Origin: Beroe forskalii
Taxonomy: Eukaryota; Ctenophora; Nuda; Beroida; Beroidae
Direction of reading: 5' to 3'
Assembly (NCBI GenBank): GCA_011033025.1
Contig: WFMF01000015.1
Location: forward strand, 930,001-994,000
DNA: 64,000 bases
Part shown: positions 23,990 to 36,547 of the stretch, piece by piece
Position numbering within the stretch: position 1 is the first letter of the stretch
Layout of the letters: the number at the start of each line of letters is the position of its first letter
The notes under the pieces: generated by a model
What the model was told of the DNA's origin: nothing
Database searches by the model: none
What the model saw: the letters and a program-made list of their open reading frames with translations, nothing else
Made by a program: the position numbers and the translations under genes

Positions 23990-25484
23990 ATATGGAGCGG
24001 GAGACGTGCTGGGGTTCCTTATCTGTCTGCCTGAAACCGAACACCCAGCCTCGCTCCTCCCTCCCTCCTACAAGGACCAAGCGCTCATCAAGTTCAAGAA
24101 CCACCTCTATTTCGAGGAGAAGGACGAAAGTGAGAAGATCGAGAAGGAACTAACCCCGGCTAAAAGTACTAAGGTGAGTTAAAAGACAGAAAGGGCTGGG
24201 AGCTATGAAAAGCTGCAAGGTGTCAAGGTGAATAGAAGGAGAATTAGATCGCACTTAAAAATTGCAGAGAAGAGATAGAAGAATTACATCGAATGATACG
24301 AAGTAAAAGTTGTGAAAAGTTCGTTGCACATAAATGCACTTGCAGCTTGTAACTGTTTGATATCGACCCATTCTTTTTTCCGGATGAAGCTAACACACTG
24401 AACACCACCTCCTCTCGCAGATAAAGCTGTATAAGAACGGAGCGTGTCAGGGATGAAGCTAACACACCTCTTCTCGCAGATAAAGCTGTATCTGCGTGTC
24501 AGGGGTGAAGCTAACACACCTCTTCTCGCAGATTAAGCTGTATCTGCGTGTCAGGGATGAAGCTAACACACCTCTTCTCGCAGATAAAGCTGTATAAGAA
24601 CGGGGCGTGTCAGGGGACTGCGTGGGAGGAGATATACCGGGGTGCCTACTTCCCCTGCGTCTCTGTCTACAAGAACTGTGTTGTGCACGTCAACTTCGGC
24701 CCTGACTTCAAGCACAAACCAGAGGTGGGAAGTTGTTACAGACTCATCTGTAGAGAACCAATTCCATTGCCACGGGTTAACTGTTGTGTTGCTTTAACCG
24801 TGGTGTCTCGACCTTTTGAGGCGCATGACGCCGCGCTTAGGTACTTTTTGCGGCGCTTGATAGCGCATGTAAATAAGCGGTTACACTTACAGTTACATGT
24901 CGAAGTGGTGACCGTATACCGCAACTTACATGGTCGAGGCGACAGCCGAGACTGTTCAAGTTGGATAATGGACGAGGCGTGCCGAGTTCATTATCGAATG
25001 TATACGGTCACAGCTGAGATCATGGAACCGGATTAATTTATACCTCGACTGGAAACAGCTGGAACCGACTATTCTACGGCCAAACAACAGTATTTCTTCC
25101 CACTCGGGTCTGACGACCCTCGTCCGGATTTTTTGCACTGTTAATCAGTGGAGACCGTATAACAAAATTTATGACGGTCGCTGAAACAAGCTTGGATAGA
25201 AAATACATACATTTGCGAGCTGTTCCACACTGCAAAAAAGTACTCAGTCGCGGGGTTATGACTTATGATTCGCCAGGGGAACTCTTAGTTCTAATTGAAC
25301 CCTCTAATCCATTAGCATTGTTAATCATAATAACCGCTACTTCCTCTCTTCCTTCACAACCAAACCATTTCAGGAGGAGGATAATGTGAGGGCTGTCTCG
25401 GAGTTAGCAGAACAGATGGCTGTCGAGCACACGATAGGGGACCTCCTGTACCACGTGACTGACAGACTCAACACGGACACGTGA
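23990..25484 (+). CDS. ASH2L: ASH2-like histone methyltransferase complex subunit, C-terminal exons only
   Basis: ASH2L is a core subunit of SET1/MLL histone H3K4 methyltransferase complexes in the nucleus. Three exons fit its SPRY domain and tail: 23990-24173 (GAGDVLGFLICLPE and LIKFKNHLYFEEKDE), 24584-24724 (IKLYKNGACQGTAW, YFPCVSVYKN, VNFGPDF) and 25374-25484 (VEHTIGDLLYHVTD, stop TGA at 25482). The last stretch matches the DPY30-binding helix known in this family. Junctions are GT-AG and in phase. The N-terminal half (the PHD/winged-helix part and the start of SPRY) is not seen upstream: only 836 bp separate exon 23990 from the divergent transporter. The copy is therefore a fragment, a 5'-truncated duplicate, or an assembly join. 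The second exon is preceded by repeated acceptors and the stop codon lies in a short tandem repeat. Confidence 0.9.
24408..24595. repeat. Tandem array over an ASH2L splice acceptor
   Basis: CTCGCAGATAAAGCTGTAT (or ATTAAG) occurs four times, with AG at 24419-24420, 24478-24479, 24530-24531 and 24582-24583 (steps of 59, 52 and 52 bp). Only the last AG is followed by the full exon. The first copy reads IKLYKNGACQG and then meets a stop. Confidence 0.93.
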
Positions 25485-25555
25485 CAAGCTGAACACGGAC
25501 ACGTGACAGACTGAACACGGACACGTGACAGGCTAAACACGGACACGTGACGCGT
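25456..25555. repeat. 22-bp tandem repeat spanning the ASH2L stop codon
   Basis: The end of the coding sequence (ACTCAACACGGACACGTGAC) is followed by three imperfect 22-bp copies of GTGACAAGCTGAACACGGAC type, and then by a CACGCGTGACGCGT stretch. The TGA stop arises at a unit junction. Confidence 0.85.
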
Positions 25556-25580
25556 GGGGGGTCACGCGTGACGCGTTATC

Positions 25581-25586
25581 AATAAA
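25581..25586 (+). terminator. Candidate polyadenylation signal of ASH2L
   Basis: AATAAA, 97 nt past the ASH2L stop codon on the same strand. This is a typical distance. From here to about 26,080 no gene is seen. Confidence 0.6.
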
Positions 25587-26080
25587 GGCTTGACTTGGGG
25601 AGAGGCCATGTCATTGGAAATTGGACATTGTGATATTATTATTATGTCCACCTTGTTATACCTCGTGATAATGAGATGCTCTGTACCATGAGCGTCGTAT
25701 CCCATCAAAGGTTCTCGGAACACCATCATATTATAATTATCAGAACCACAGACTAAGTCTAACCAGCGAAATTTACATCGTATATACAGGTCATTGCAAA
25801 TATATCTACTAGAGTCTATTTGCGCAAACAGTGTCCCTAAAAATGAAACGCATGTCGAGCGTCTTGAGACTTTTTTAAAATTTACTCTCACTTTCAGTTT
25901 AATATCCTTAAGTTAAATTTTAAGTTAATCTGATTGTGACTTCTTATGAATAATATTAATTCTAATAGATCATTGCATTTCTAATTCTAAGACTGCGAAC
26001 TGCGAGTAAATATGAGGGGGGACAACCCTGAAAAACCACGAGCGGATATGAAACTGAAAGTTGGCAAATGGGGGCTTAAT

Positions 26081-29000
26081 GATATTAGATAAAATTTTTG
26101 CATAACCGGGAAAAAATTGATACAAGCATGAAACCTTCACTAAGAGTTAGTTTTAGGTCTAATAAACATATCCTGAAAGTTCTCAAACTCAGATACCTTG
26201 AGAACATTTTTTATGGGCCACGCCCTTTTTTGGACTGCCCCAAATTCCCCAAAATTGCCAAAAATTTAATTTCAGCCCGACTAGGCATGTAGGGTGTCTA
26301 GAATAGGGTTTTTGATGACGCTGAATCGATTCCCGATGTCAGTTTTTCATACTGACCTTCAGGTGAGGCCCTACATGGGACCACGCCCATTTTTGAGGCC
26401 CGCGTAAGCCTAAATTATCAATAACCATACTTTGATCAATACCATACATATAGGTAGTCAAAATTATGGTTTTTGAGGACGCTGAGTCGATTCCCGATGT
26501 TTGTTTTGCACTCAGACGTTCCTATATGGCCCTAGCCTTGACCACGCCCATTTTTCACCAAGGCGCGTTGGGCCCAAAATTACACAATTGACTTTACAGT
26601 CGATATAATGCATGTAGGGTGTCTAGGATATGGTTTTTGATGGCGCTGAGTCGATTCCCGCTGGCAGTTTTTCATACCGACCTTCCTGTGAGGCTCTTCA
26701 TGCGACCACGCCCACTTTTGAGGCCCGCATAAGCCTCAAAATACCATTAACCACAATTCGATCAAATGCATGAATGTGGACAATCAAAACTTTAGTTTTT
26801 GATGTCGCTGAGACGACTCTCGATGTTTGTTGTGGACTCAGAACTTTCTATCAGGCCGCAGGCTTGACGAGGAGTAAATTTATTATACTTTATAGTATTG
26901 GTATCGGTATTCGGTATCATCCTAATAATCAGGTAACCCTTGAGTGCTCCCTCAGTTCTCACCCTTTAACTCAGTCCTCCTTCACCCTCGTCCCTCACCC
27001 TTGCAAACTCTTCTGCTCACTGCTCAGAGCCAGGCACCATCCCTTAGCCCAAAAGAGCCATACGTCTGAGTAGTGTCTTTACTTTTGCACTCCATTTCTA
27101 TGTGCTGATAGTTACATTCCATTTGCCATCGACTCTGAATCACCAAACCTAACCTGTTTGATTCAGATAAGAATGCACACAGCAACCTACTAAAACTAAT
27201 ATTGCATTACACCAAAGTCTAAAATATCAACGGCAGCTTCATCCATATTTCTCAATGTTGAAATATTGTCGCTTTTAATGTTTACCTATCATCAAATACA
27301 AAAAACAGACGGCAATTTATGCCGAGGGCTAATCCACAGGCGACAATCAGGTCAAAGGCGAGAAGTTTTCATAGGCACTGGTTTGGATTTCTGAACTTGG
27401 AACATGGATGGAAGGATAGGAGCAACATGTTCAGTGGCATCAGCTACTTAAGAGTACACGTCCTTCATCCTCTGTCAAAGAAACAGTAAGTATGAGTCTG
27501 GGCTTGGCATGTGTGCCACCCGGCCTAGTTGATTCTACGTCATTGGCCCATCCAATCATTTAAACACTTATCACTGATCAGTATTTCTTCATGTAACCAG
27601 CAGCTGCTCCGTTTCCTCACCTGAGTGAACTGTGCGGCTGCTTCGGTTGAGAAGAATCTGTCATCCTTTCTTCCTTAGCACAACAGCATACCTAGTGCGA
27701 ATGGCATTGGTACCCAAACCGGGTCAGACTCATGACTATCACTGTTGTCATTTGTCAGTTGGTGTATTGGTAGGTCTAACGGGTCAGAGTTCGTACTCAG
27801 TGAAACTTCTTGTTAGCTACTAAGGGACCTATCTAAACAGTATCATTAGTAATCATAAAAGCATAAAGTAAGAAAGTAACAGTCAATAACAATAAACTTC
27901 TATTGCAACATAGTGTGTTTTGCTTTGCAATAGAAAGTGAAAGATGCTGGATTACACTCCCGGCCGAGAGTACTCACCTATGCAGCCACACGGTTCACTC
28001 GGCCAAGCATACAGGAAAGCTGCACTGCAGGAGGATTAAATAAAGAAATAAGGAGTTGTAGCGAGGTCTAAGGCAAGTATTACACTAACTTAACCGTCAC
28101 TGGCTTGATATACTTGAATCCTTCGATTCCTGTCATTGGTGGAAGAGAAGAAAAAACCTTCGAAATGAATGACCACTGATCAGTGATCATGAAGGCATGA
28201 ATAATAGAGCCCGAGAAGGATTTGAACTTTGGGATAGTTCCGAAGATTAACCACGAGGATCCCCTGATTAGCAGGTTCAGTAAAATTGAAGCTGGCACTT
28301 CTAGGCCTCCATTCAGAACACATAAATTTGAAATGGGAATGTTTGATGCTGAATCCTTAAGGTGAGATCTGGGTGCAATTTGCAAAACTATCACCTGGAA
28401 TTGGTCCGGTGACCAAGAAAATCATAACAGAGACAACCTACATGCATTATAATTACTCAGCAATCAAAAGTAGGTGCGGTAGTCAATAGATCCTCATTCT
28501 CAAGAAGCGGTTGGAATACAAAACAGCAAAACTGGCACTAGCAATCCATTCAGGAACCACCAAAAACCATAATATTTCGACACTGGTCTACATACATTAT
28601 GTTGACTGTCGGCCTCACTCGTGGTCAAGGCTGGCTGGGGCCTGATAGGAAGTTCTGAGGCCACAACAAACATCGAGAGTCGTCTCAGCGACATCAAAAA
28701 CTAAAGTTCCGACTGTCCACATTCATGCATTTGATCGAATTGTGGTTAATGGTATTTTGAGGCTTATGCGGGCCTCAAAAGTGGGCGTGGTCGCATGAAG
28801 AGCCTCACAGGAAGGTCGGTATGAAAAACTGCCAGCGGGAATCGACTCAGCGCCATCAAAAACCATATCCTAGACACCCTACATGCATTATATCGACTGT
28901 AAAGTCAATTGTGTAATTTTGGGCCCAACGCGCCTTGGTGAAAAATGGGCGTGGTCAAGGCTAGGGCCATATAGGAACGTCTGAGTGCAAAACAAACATC

Positions 29001-29403
29001 GGGAATCGACTCAGCGTCCTCAAAAACCATAATTTTGACTACCTATATGTATGGTATTGATCAAAGTATGGTTATTGATAATTTAGGCTTACGGGCCTCA
29101 AAATGGGCGTGGTCCCATGTAGGGCCTCACCTGAAGGTCAGTATGAAAAACTGACATCGGGAATCGATTCAGCGTCATCAAAACCCTATTCTAGACACCC
29201 TACATGCCTAGTCGGGCTGAAATTAAATTTTTGGCAATTTTGGGGAATTTGGGGCAGTCCAAAAAGGGCGTGGCCCATAAAAAATGTTCTCAAGGTATCT
29301 GAGTTTGAGAACTTTCAGGATATGTTTATTAGACCTAAAACTAACTCTTAGTGAAGGTTTCATGCTTGTATCAATTTTTTCCCGGTTCAACTCTATTATG
29401 ACC
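26081..29403. mobile_element. Element B: shorter, opposite-orientation relative of element A
   Basis: The inverted arms (26,081 to about 26,900 and about 28,640-29,403) match the inner arms of element A closely, including GGGAAAAAATTGATACAAGC near the left end and the complementary GCTTGTATCAATTTTTTCCC on the right. The core (26,900-28,640) is the reverse complement of A's core at about 10,020-11,830. B lacks the outer 172-180 bp tandem units and the outer terminal repeats of A. The inner part can therefore exist alone, or B has lost its ends. No transposase frame is visible. Confidence 0.87.
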
Positions 29404-29985
29404 AAATCACATCGAGGTCAAATTTTTCGTTTTTTATGGGGTTTTTCGGTGGTAACCCCTCCTCCACCCCATGTAAAATCACATTTTGTGGTTGTTCTGA
29501 TTGCAGTACAAATTGTACGTACCTTTTCTCAATTTATTTATTTTTATGAGCTTCATATAATCAATGATCAGACTCAGAAAACGTCAAAACTCTGAAAAAA
29601 GTTCCGTCTAAGTCTAACCAGGGGCATTAAATTTAAAATAGGCCCCATTGCATTAAATTGTAATGGGCCATTGTAATGGGCCAAATGTGCCACATGTTGA
29701 TGCACCTTGACCTATAAGTGTAACTGTAAGTGACGTGTCGCGGCCTTTTGAAGTTGTCCGTGTCGCGGCGTATGCAAAAAGATTAAGGATTCACTTTCAG
29801 TCTGAGTCTGTGACGTTACTCAGCCAGAGTTATATTTAATAGTACTAGTAGGATTTTACCCTACCCTCCGCCGCGAGCCATTTTTTCTGCGAGGACCCTC
29901 CGTCCCTCCAAATTTCCGAGTGTTGCGCGCTAGTGATGGGTGAAATCCATCTAATTCTATTCCGATCCCGTAACGGTATACTTAG
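29404..29985. other. Unique spacer before the 24-bp minisatellite
   Basis: No gene is recognised. A GC-richer patch near 29,735-29,775 (CGTGTCGCGGC twice) resembles sequence inside the ASH2L intron near 24,800-24,860 only weakly. Confidence 0.45.
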
Positions 29986-29989
29986 AAGC

Positions 29990-32900
29990 GCACGAGTGCA
30001 GCGCTTCCCGTAGTGAAGTGGAAGGGTAGGGTGCTTCACTACGGGAAGCGCTGAACGCTTCACTGCGGGAAGCGTTGCACGCTTCACTACGGGAAGCACT
30101 GCATGCTTCACTACGGGAAGCGCTGCACGCTTCACTACGGGAAGCGCTGCAGGCTTCACTACGGGAAGCGTTGCACGCTTCACTACGGGAAGCGCTGCAC
30201 GCTTCACTACGGGAAGCGCTGAACGCTTCACTGCGGGAAGCGTTGCACGCTTCACTACGGGAAGCGCTGCACGCTTCACTACGGGAAGCGTTGCACGCTT
30301 CACTACGGGAAGCGCTGCAGGCTTCACTACGGGAAGCGTGCCACGCTTCACTACAGGAAGCGTTGCACACTTCCCTAAGAGAAGCGTTAAACGCTTCACT
30401 ACGGGAAGCGTTGCACGCTTCACTACGGGAAGCGCTGCACGCTTCACTACGGGAAGCGCTGCACGCTTCACTACGGGAAGCGCTGTACGCTTCACAACGG
30501 GAAGCGTTGCACGCTTTACTACGGAAAGCGCTGCACGCTTCACTACGGGAAGCGCTGCAGGCTTCACTACGGGAAGCGTTGCACGCTTCACTACGGGAAG
30601 CGTTGCATGCTTCACTACGGGAAGCGTTGCATGCTTCACTACTGGAAGCGTTGCACGCTTCACTACGGGAAGCATTGCACGCTTCACTACGGGAAGCGTT
30701 GCACGCTTTACTACGGGAAGCGCTGCACGCTTCACTACGGGAAGCGTTGCACGCTTCATTACAGAAAGCATTGCACGCTTTTATACTACGGGAAGCGTTG
30801 CACGCTTTACTACGGGAAGCGTTGCACGCTTTACTACGGGAAGCGTTGCACGCTTCACTACGGGAAGCGCTGCACGCTTTACTACGGGAAGCGTTGCACG
30901 CTTCACTACGGGAAGCGCTGCAGGCTTCACTACGGGAAGCGTTGCAGGCTTCACTACGGGAAGCGTTGCACGCTTCACTACGGGAAGCGCTGCACGCTTC
31001 ACTACGGGAAGCGTTGCACGCTTTACTACGGGAAGCGTTGCACGCTTCACTACGGGAAGCGCTGCACGCTTCACTACGGGAAGCGCTGCACGCTTCACTA
31101 CGGGAAGCGTTGCATGCTTCACTACGGGAAGCGTTGCATGCTTCACTACTGGAAGCGTTGCACGCTTCACTACGGGAAGCGTTGCACGCTTCACTACGGG
31201 AAGCGCTGCACGCTTCACTACGGGAAGCGTTGCACGCTTCACTACGGGAAGCGTTGCACGCTTTACTACGGGAAGCGTTGCACGCTTTACTACGGAAAGC
31301 GCTGCACGCTTCACTACGGGAAGCGCTGCAGGCTTCACTACGGGAAGCGTTGCACGCTTCACTACGGGAAGCGTTGCACGCTTCACTACGGGAAGCGCTG
31401 CACGCTTCACTACGGGAAGCGCTGCACGCTTCACTACGGGAAGCGCTGCATGCTTCACTACGGGAAGCGCTGCACGCTTCACTACGGGAAGCGCTGCACG
31501 CTTCACTACGGGAAGCGCTGCACGCTTCACTACGGGAAGCGCTGCACGCTTCACTACGGGAAGCGCTGCACGCTTCACTACGGGAAGCGCTGCACGCTTC
31601 ACTACGGAAGCGCTGCACGCTTCACTACGGGAAGCGCTGCACGCTTCACTACGGAAGCGCTGCACGCTTCACTACGGGAAGCGTTGCACGCTTCACTACG
31701 GGAAGCGTTGCACGCTTCACTACGGGAAAGCGCTGCACGCTTCACTACGGAAGCGCTGCACGCTTCACTACGGGAAGCGCTGCACGCTTCACTACGGGAA
31801 GCGCTGCACGCTTCACTACGGGAAGCGCTGCACGCTTCACTACGGGAAGCGCTGCACGCTTCACTACGGGAAGCGCTGCACGCTTCACTACGGGAAGCGC
31901 TGCACGCTTCACTACGGGAAGCGCTGCACGCTTCACTACGGGAAGCGTTGCACGCTTCACTACGGGAAGCGCTGCACGCTTCACTACGGAAGCGCTGCAC
32001 GCTTCACTACGGGAAGCGCTGCACGCACGCTTCACTACGGGAAGCGCTGCACGCTTCACTACGGGAAGCGTTGCACGCTTCACTACGGGAAGCGTTGCAC
32101 GCTTCACTACGGGAAGCGCTGCACGCTTCACTACGGGAAGCGCTGCACGCTTCACTACGGGAAGCGCTGCACGCTTCACTACGGGAAGCGCTGCACGCTT
32201 CACTACGGAAAGCGCTGCACGCTTCACTACGGGAAGCGTTGCACGCTTCACTACGGGAAGCGTTGCACGCTTCACTACGGGAAGCGTTGCACGCTTTACT
32301 ACGGGAAGCGTTGCACGCTTCACTACGGGAAGCGTTGCACGCTTCACTACGGGAAGCGCTGCACGCTTCACTACGGGAAGCGCTGCACGCTTCACTACGG
32401 GAAGCGCTGCACGCTTCACTACGGGAAGCGTTGCACGCTTCACTACGGGAAGCGCTGCACGCTTCACTACGGGAAGCGTTGCACGCTTCACTACGGGAAG
32501 CGTTGCACGCTTCACTACGGGAAGCGTTGCACGCTTCACTACGGGAAGCGCTGCACGCTTCACTACGGGAAGCGCTGCACGCTTCACTACGGGAAGCGCT
32601 GCACGCTTCACTACGGAAGCGCTGCACGCTTCACTACGGGAAGCGCTGCACGCTTCACTACGGGAAGCGCTGCACGCTTCACTACGGAAGCGCTGCACGC
32701 TTCACTACGGGAAGCGCTGCACGCTTCACTACGGGAAGCGTTGCACGCTTTCACTACGGAAGCGCTGCACGCTTCACTACGGGAAGCGCTGCACGCTTCA
32801 CTTTAGCTTCACTACGGGAAGCGTTGCACGCTTCACTACGGGAAGCGCTGCACGCTTCACTACGGGAAGCGCTGCACGCTTCACTACGGCACGCTTCACT

Positions 32901-35690
32901 ACGGGAAGCTGCACGCTTCACTACGGGAAGCGTTGCACGCTTCACTACGGGAAGCGTTGCACGCTTTACTACGGAAGCGTTGCACGCTTCACGGGAAGCG
33001 TTGCACGCTTCACTACGGAAAGCGCTGCACGCTTCACTACGGGAAGCGTTGCACGCTTCACTACGGGAAGCGCTGCACGCTTCACTACGGGAAGCGCTGC
33101 ACGCTTCACTACGGGAAGCGCTGCACGCTTCACTACGGGAAGCGCTGCACGCTTCACTACGGGAAGCGCTGCACGCTTCACGCCTTCACTACGGGAAGCG
33201 CTGCACGCTTCACTACGGGAAGCGCTGCACGCTTCACTACGGGAAGCGCTGCACGCTTCACTACGGGAAGCGCTGCACGCTTCACTACGGGAAGCGTTGC
33301 ACTCTTTACTACGGGAAGCGTTGCACGCTTTACTACGGGAAGCGCTGCACGCTTCACTACGGGAAGCGCTGCACGCTTCACTACAGAAAGCATTGCACGC
33401 TTCACTACGGGAAGCGTTGCACGCTTCACTACGGGAAGCGTTGCACGCTTTTATACTACGGGAAGCGTTGCACGCTTTACTACGGGAAGCGCTGCACGCT
33501 TCACTACGGGAAGCGTTGCACGCTTCACTACAGAAAGCATTGCACGCTTCACTACGGGAAACGTTGCACGCTTTTATACTACGGGAAGCGTTGCACGCTT
33601 TTATACTACGGGAAGCGTTGCACGCTTCACTACGGGAAGCGTTGCACGCTTCACTACGGGAAGCGTTGCACGCTTCACTACGGGAAGCGTTGCACGCTTC
33701 ACTACGGGAAGCGCTGCACGCTTCACTACGGGAAGCGCTGCACGCTTCACTACGGGAAGCGCTGCACGCTTCACTACGGGAAGCGCTGCACGCTTCGGGA
33801 AGCGCTGCGCTTCACTACGGGAAGCGCTGCACGCTTCACTACGGGAAGCGCTGCACGCTTCACTACGGGAAGCGCTGCACGCTTCACTACGGGAAGCGCT
33901 GCACGCTTCACTACGGGAAGCGCTGCACGCTTCACTACGGGAAGCGCTGCACGCTTCACTACGGAAAGCGCTGCACGCTTCACTACGGGAAGCGCTGCAG
34001 GCTTCACTACGGGAAGCGTTGCAGGCTTCACTACGGGAAGCGTTGCAGGCTTCACTACGGGAAGCGTTACTACGGGAAGCGCTGCACGCTTCACTACGGA
34101 AAGCGCTGCACGCTTCACTACGGGGAAGCGCTGCACGCTTCACTACGGGAAGCGCTACGGAAGCGTTTCTTTATACTACGGGAAGCGTTGCACGCTTTTA
34201 TGCTACGGGAAGCGTTGCACGCTTTACTACGGGAAGCGCTGCACGCTTCACTACGGGAAGCGCTGCACGCTTCACTACGGGAAGCGCTGCACGCTTCACT
34301 ACGGGAAGCGTTGCACGCTTCACTACGGGAAGCGCTTCACTACGGGAAGCGTTGCACGCTTCACTACGGAAGCGCTGCACGCTTCACTACGGGAAGCGTT
34401 GCACGCTTCACTACGGGAAGCGTTGCACGCTTTACTACGGGAAGCGCTGCACTACTTTGAAGCGCTGCACGCTTCACTACGGGAAGCGCTGCACTTCACT
34501 ACGGGAAGCGTTGCACGCTTTCACTACGGGAAGCGCTGCACGCTTCACTACGGGAAAGCGTTGCACGCTTCACTACGGAAAGCGTTGCACGCTTCACTAC
34601 GGGAAGCGTTGCACGCTTCACTACGGGAAGCGTTGCACGCTTTATACTACGGGAAGCGTTGCACGCTTTCACTACGGGAAGCGTTGCACGCTTCACTACG
34701 GGAAGCGTTGCACGGAAGCGTTGCACGCTTCACTACGGGAAGCGTTGCACGCTTCACTACGGAAGCGTTGCACGCTTCACTACGGGAAGCGTTGCACGCT
34801 TCACTACAGAAAGCATTGCACGCTTCACTACGGGAAGCGTTGCATGCCACTACGGGAAGCGCTGCACGCTTTACTACGGGAAGCACGGAAGCGCTGCACG
34901 CTTCACTACGGGAAGCGTTGCACGCTTCACTACAGAAAGCATTGCACGCTTCACTACAGAAAGCATTGCACGCTTCACTACGGGAAGCGCTGCACGCTTT
35001 ACTACGGGAAGCGTTGCACGCTTCACTACGGGAAGCGTTGCACGCTTCACTACGGGAAGCGTTGCACGCTTCACTACGGGAAGCGTTGCACGCTTCACTA
35101 CTGGAAGCGTTGCACGCTTCACTACGGGAAGCGTTGCACGCTTCACTACGGGAAGCGTTGCACGCTTCACTACGGGAAGCGTTGCACGGTTCACTACGGA
35201 AAGCGTTGCACGCTTCACTACGAGAAGCGCTGCACGCTTCACTGCGGGAAGCGTTGCCCGCTTCACTGCGGGAAGTGTTGCCCGCTTCACTACGGGAAGC
35301 GTTGCACGCTTCACTACGGGAAGTGTTGCTCGCTTCACTACTTGAAGCGTTGCACGCTTAACAGTAACTACGGGAAACGTTGCACGTTTCACTTCGGGAA
35401 GCGCGGTTGAATTCTTCTTTGCGGGAAGAGTTGCACGCTTTACTTTATACTTTTATACGCTTCACTACGAAAAGCGCTGCATGCGTTTGCTATATTACGG
35501 CCGGAAGCACTGCACGCGTATGCTTGTCTACGGGAAGCGTACGCTTTGTCATCAATGTGTACGCTTTACGTACGCTTGAAGTTAAACGCTTCCCGTAGAC
35601 TTAGAAGCGTACGACTACGCGTGCAGCGCTTCCCGTAGTGAAGTGTACGCGTGCATTGCTACTGCTTCCCGTAGTGAAGCACTGTGCGCT
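29990..35690. repeat. Large 24-bp minisatellite built of alternating inverted arms
   Basis: About 5.7 kb, or roughly 235 units by length. Each 24-bp unit is CGCTTC, a 7-nt spacer (ACTACGG), GAAGCG, then a 5-nt spacer (CTGCA or TTGCA). CGCTTC and GAAGCG are reverse complements, so each arm can pair with its neighbour on either side. Variants include the C/T switch in the 5-nt spacer, TTTTATACTACGGG insertions, GAAGCA arms and one-base losses. At both array ends (29,999-30,020 and about 35,585-35,685) units appear in reverse orientation. Long open frames exist on both strands because 24 is divisible by 3. They switch peptide register wherever an indel occurs, so they show no coding constraint. 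Confidence 0.95.
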
Positions 35691-36547
35691 AACATTGTGA
35701 TTGACGAACGATTACGTTGATGAAATTCTGCAAAGGGCAGTCAATCACCATGTCATTGTCACAAACTCATAGTCATATTCACTGTGTGCAGCGTTCCTGG
35801 TTCCACATTCCACATTCGTAATCATGCCAAAAGAAACTAAAAGATTATGAATAAATAAAATGCAAAGCTGAATGACAAAATGATAACTATAAGGTAAACT
35901 GATGAAATTCCAATTCCAAATGATAATTCAAAACAGTATAACTATAAACACAGGACTGAAAAAGCACTCGCTATATCTCTGGCTTTCACTCCGAGTCCGG
36001 CAGTGGCATACCTGAACCTTATTGGACTTTGGAGTATCGGACATTTCAATTATCATGGGCGCTGGAGGCCATTGCAGTGCACCCATAAGCACCAACAAAA
36101 TTATGTCCATTGTCCATCCATAACATGTCCGAACAAATTTATTTTAAATTTAAAAGCGACTGTAAGTCACAGCCGTGTGTTTTGTTTGAGATATAGCATG
36201 CGTCTCTGTACAATAAAATTATCTGAGCAGCAAGATAAACTTACGATTTTACAATTTAAAAGCTAAAATAACCCAGGAAGGAATTATTTTGAGTATCATA
36301 ACGTAAACTATATTAGGATTCTGAATCAAATAAAAATGTAAAATGAAATTAAAAACTATGATAGCAACATAATATAAATCCCTTGAATGATATAAGTGAG
36401 CAAAGTCCAACAATGCAATCGTGATATAAATTCTGTCACGGATGACTAAGCAGTAATCCCACATTTGAAATGGGCTCTGATCGGCTGATCCAGAAACCAT
36501 CAAACCACCACGTTTTGTGAAAGCAAACCACACACCGCCACGAAGTA

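Noticed and set aside
24548..25036. 162-codon frame over the ASH2L region
   Set aside because: Only its first part is an exon; after the GT at 24,725 it runs into intron, and the true last exon begins at 25,374.
30075..35361. Open frames of several hundred to about 1,580 codons on both strands
   Set aside because: They are products of a 24-bp stop-free satellite. Peptide register switches at indels inside a single frame, five of six frames are open, and no flanking exon or start context is seen.
29990..35690. CRISPR-like array
   Set aside because: The repeats have no unique spacers: the 5-nt and 7-nt spacers are constant, the genome is clearly eukaryotic and no cas genes are present.
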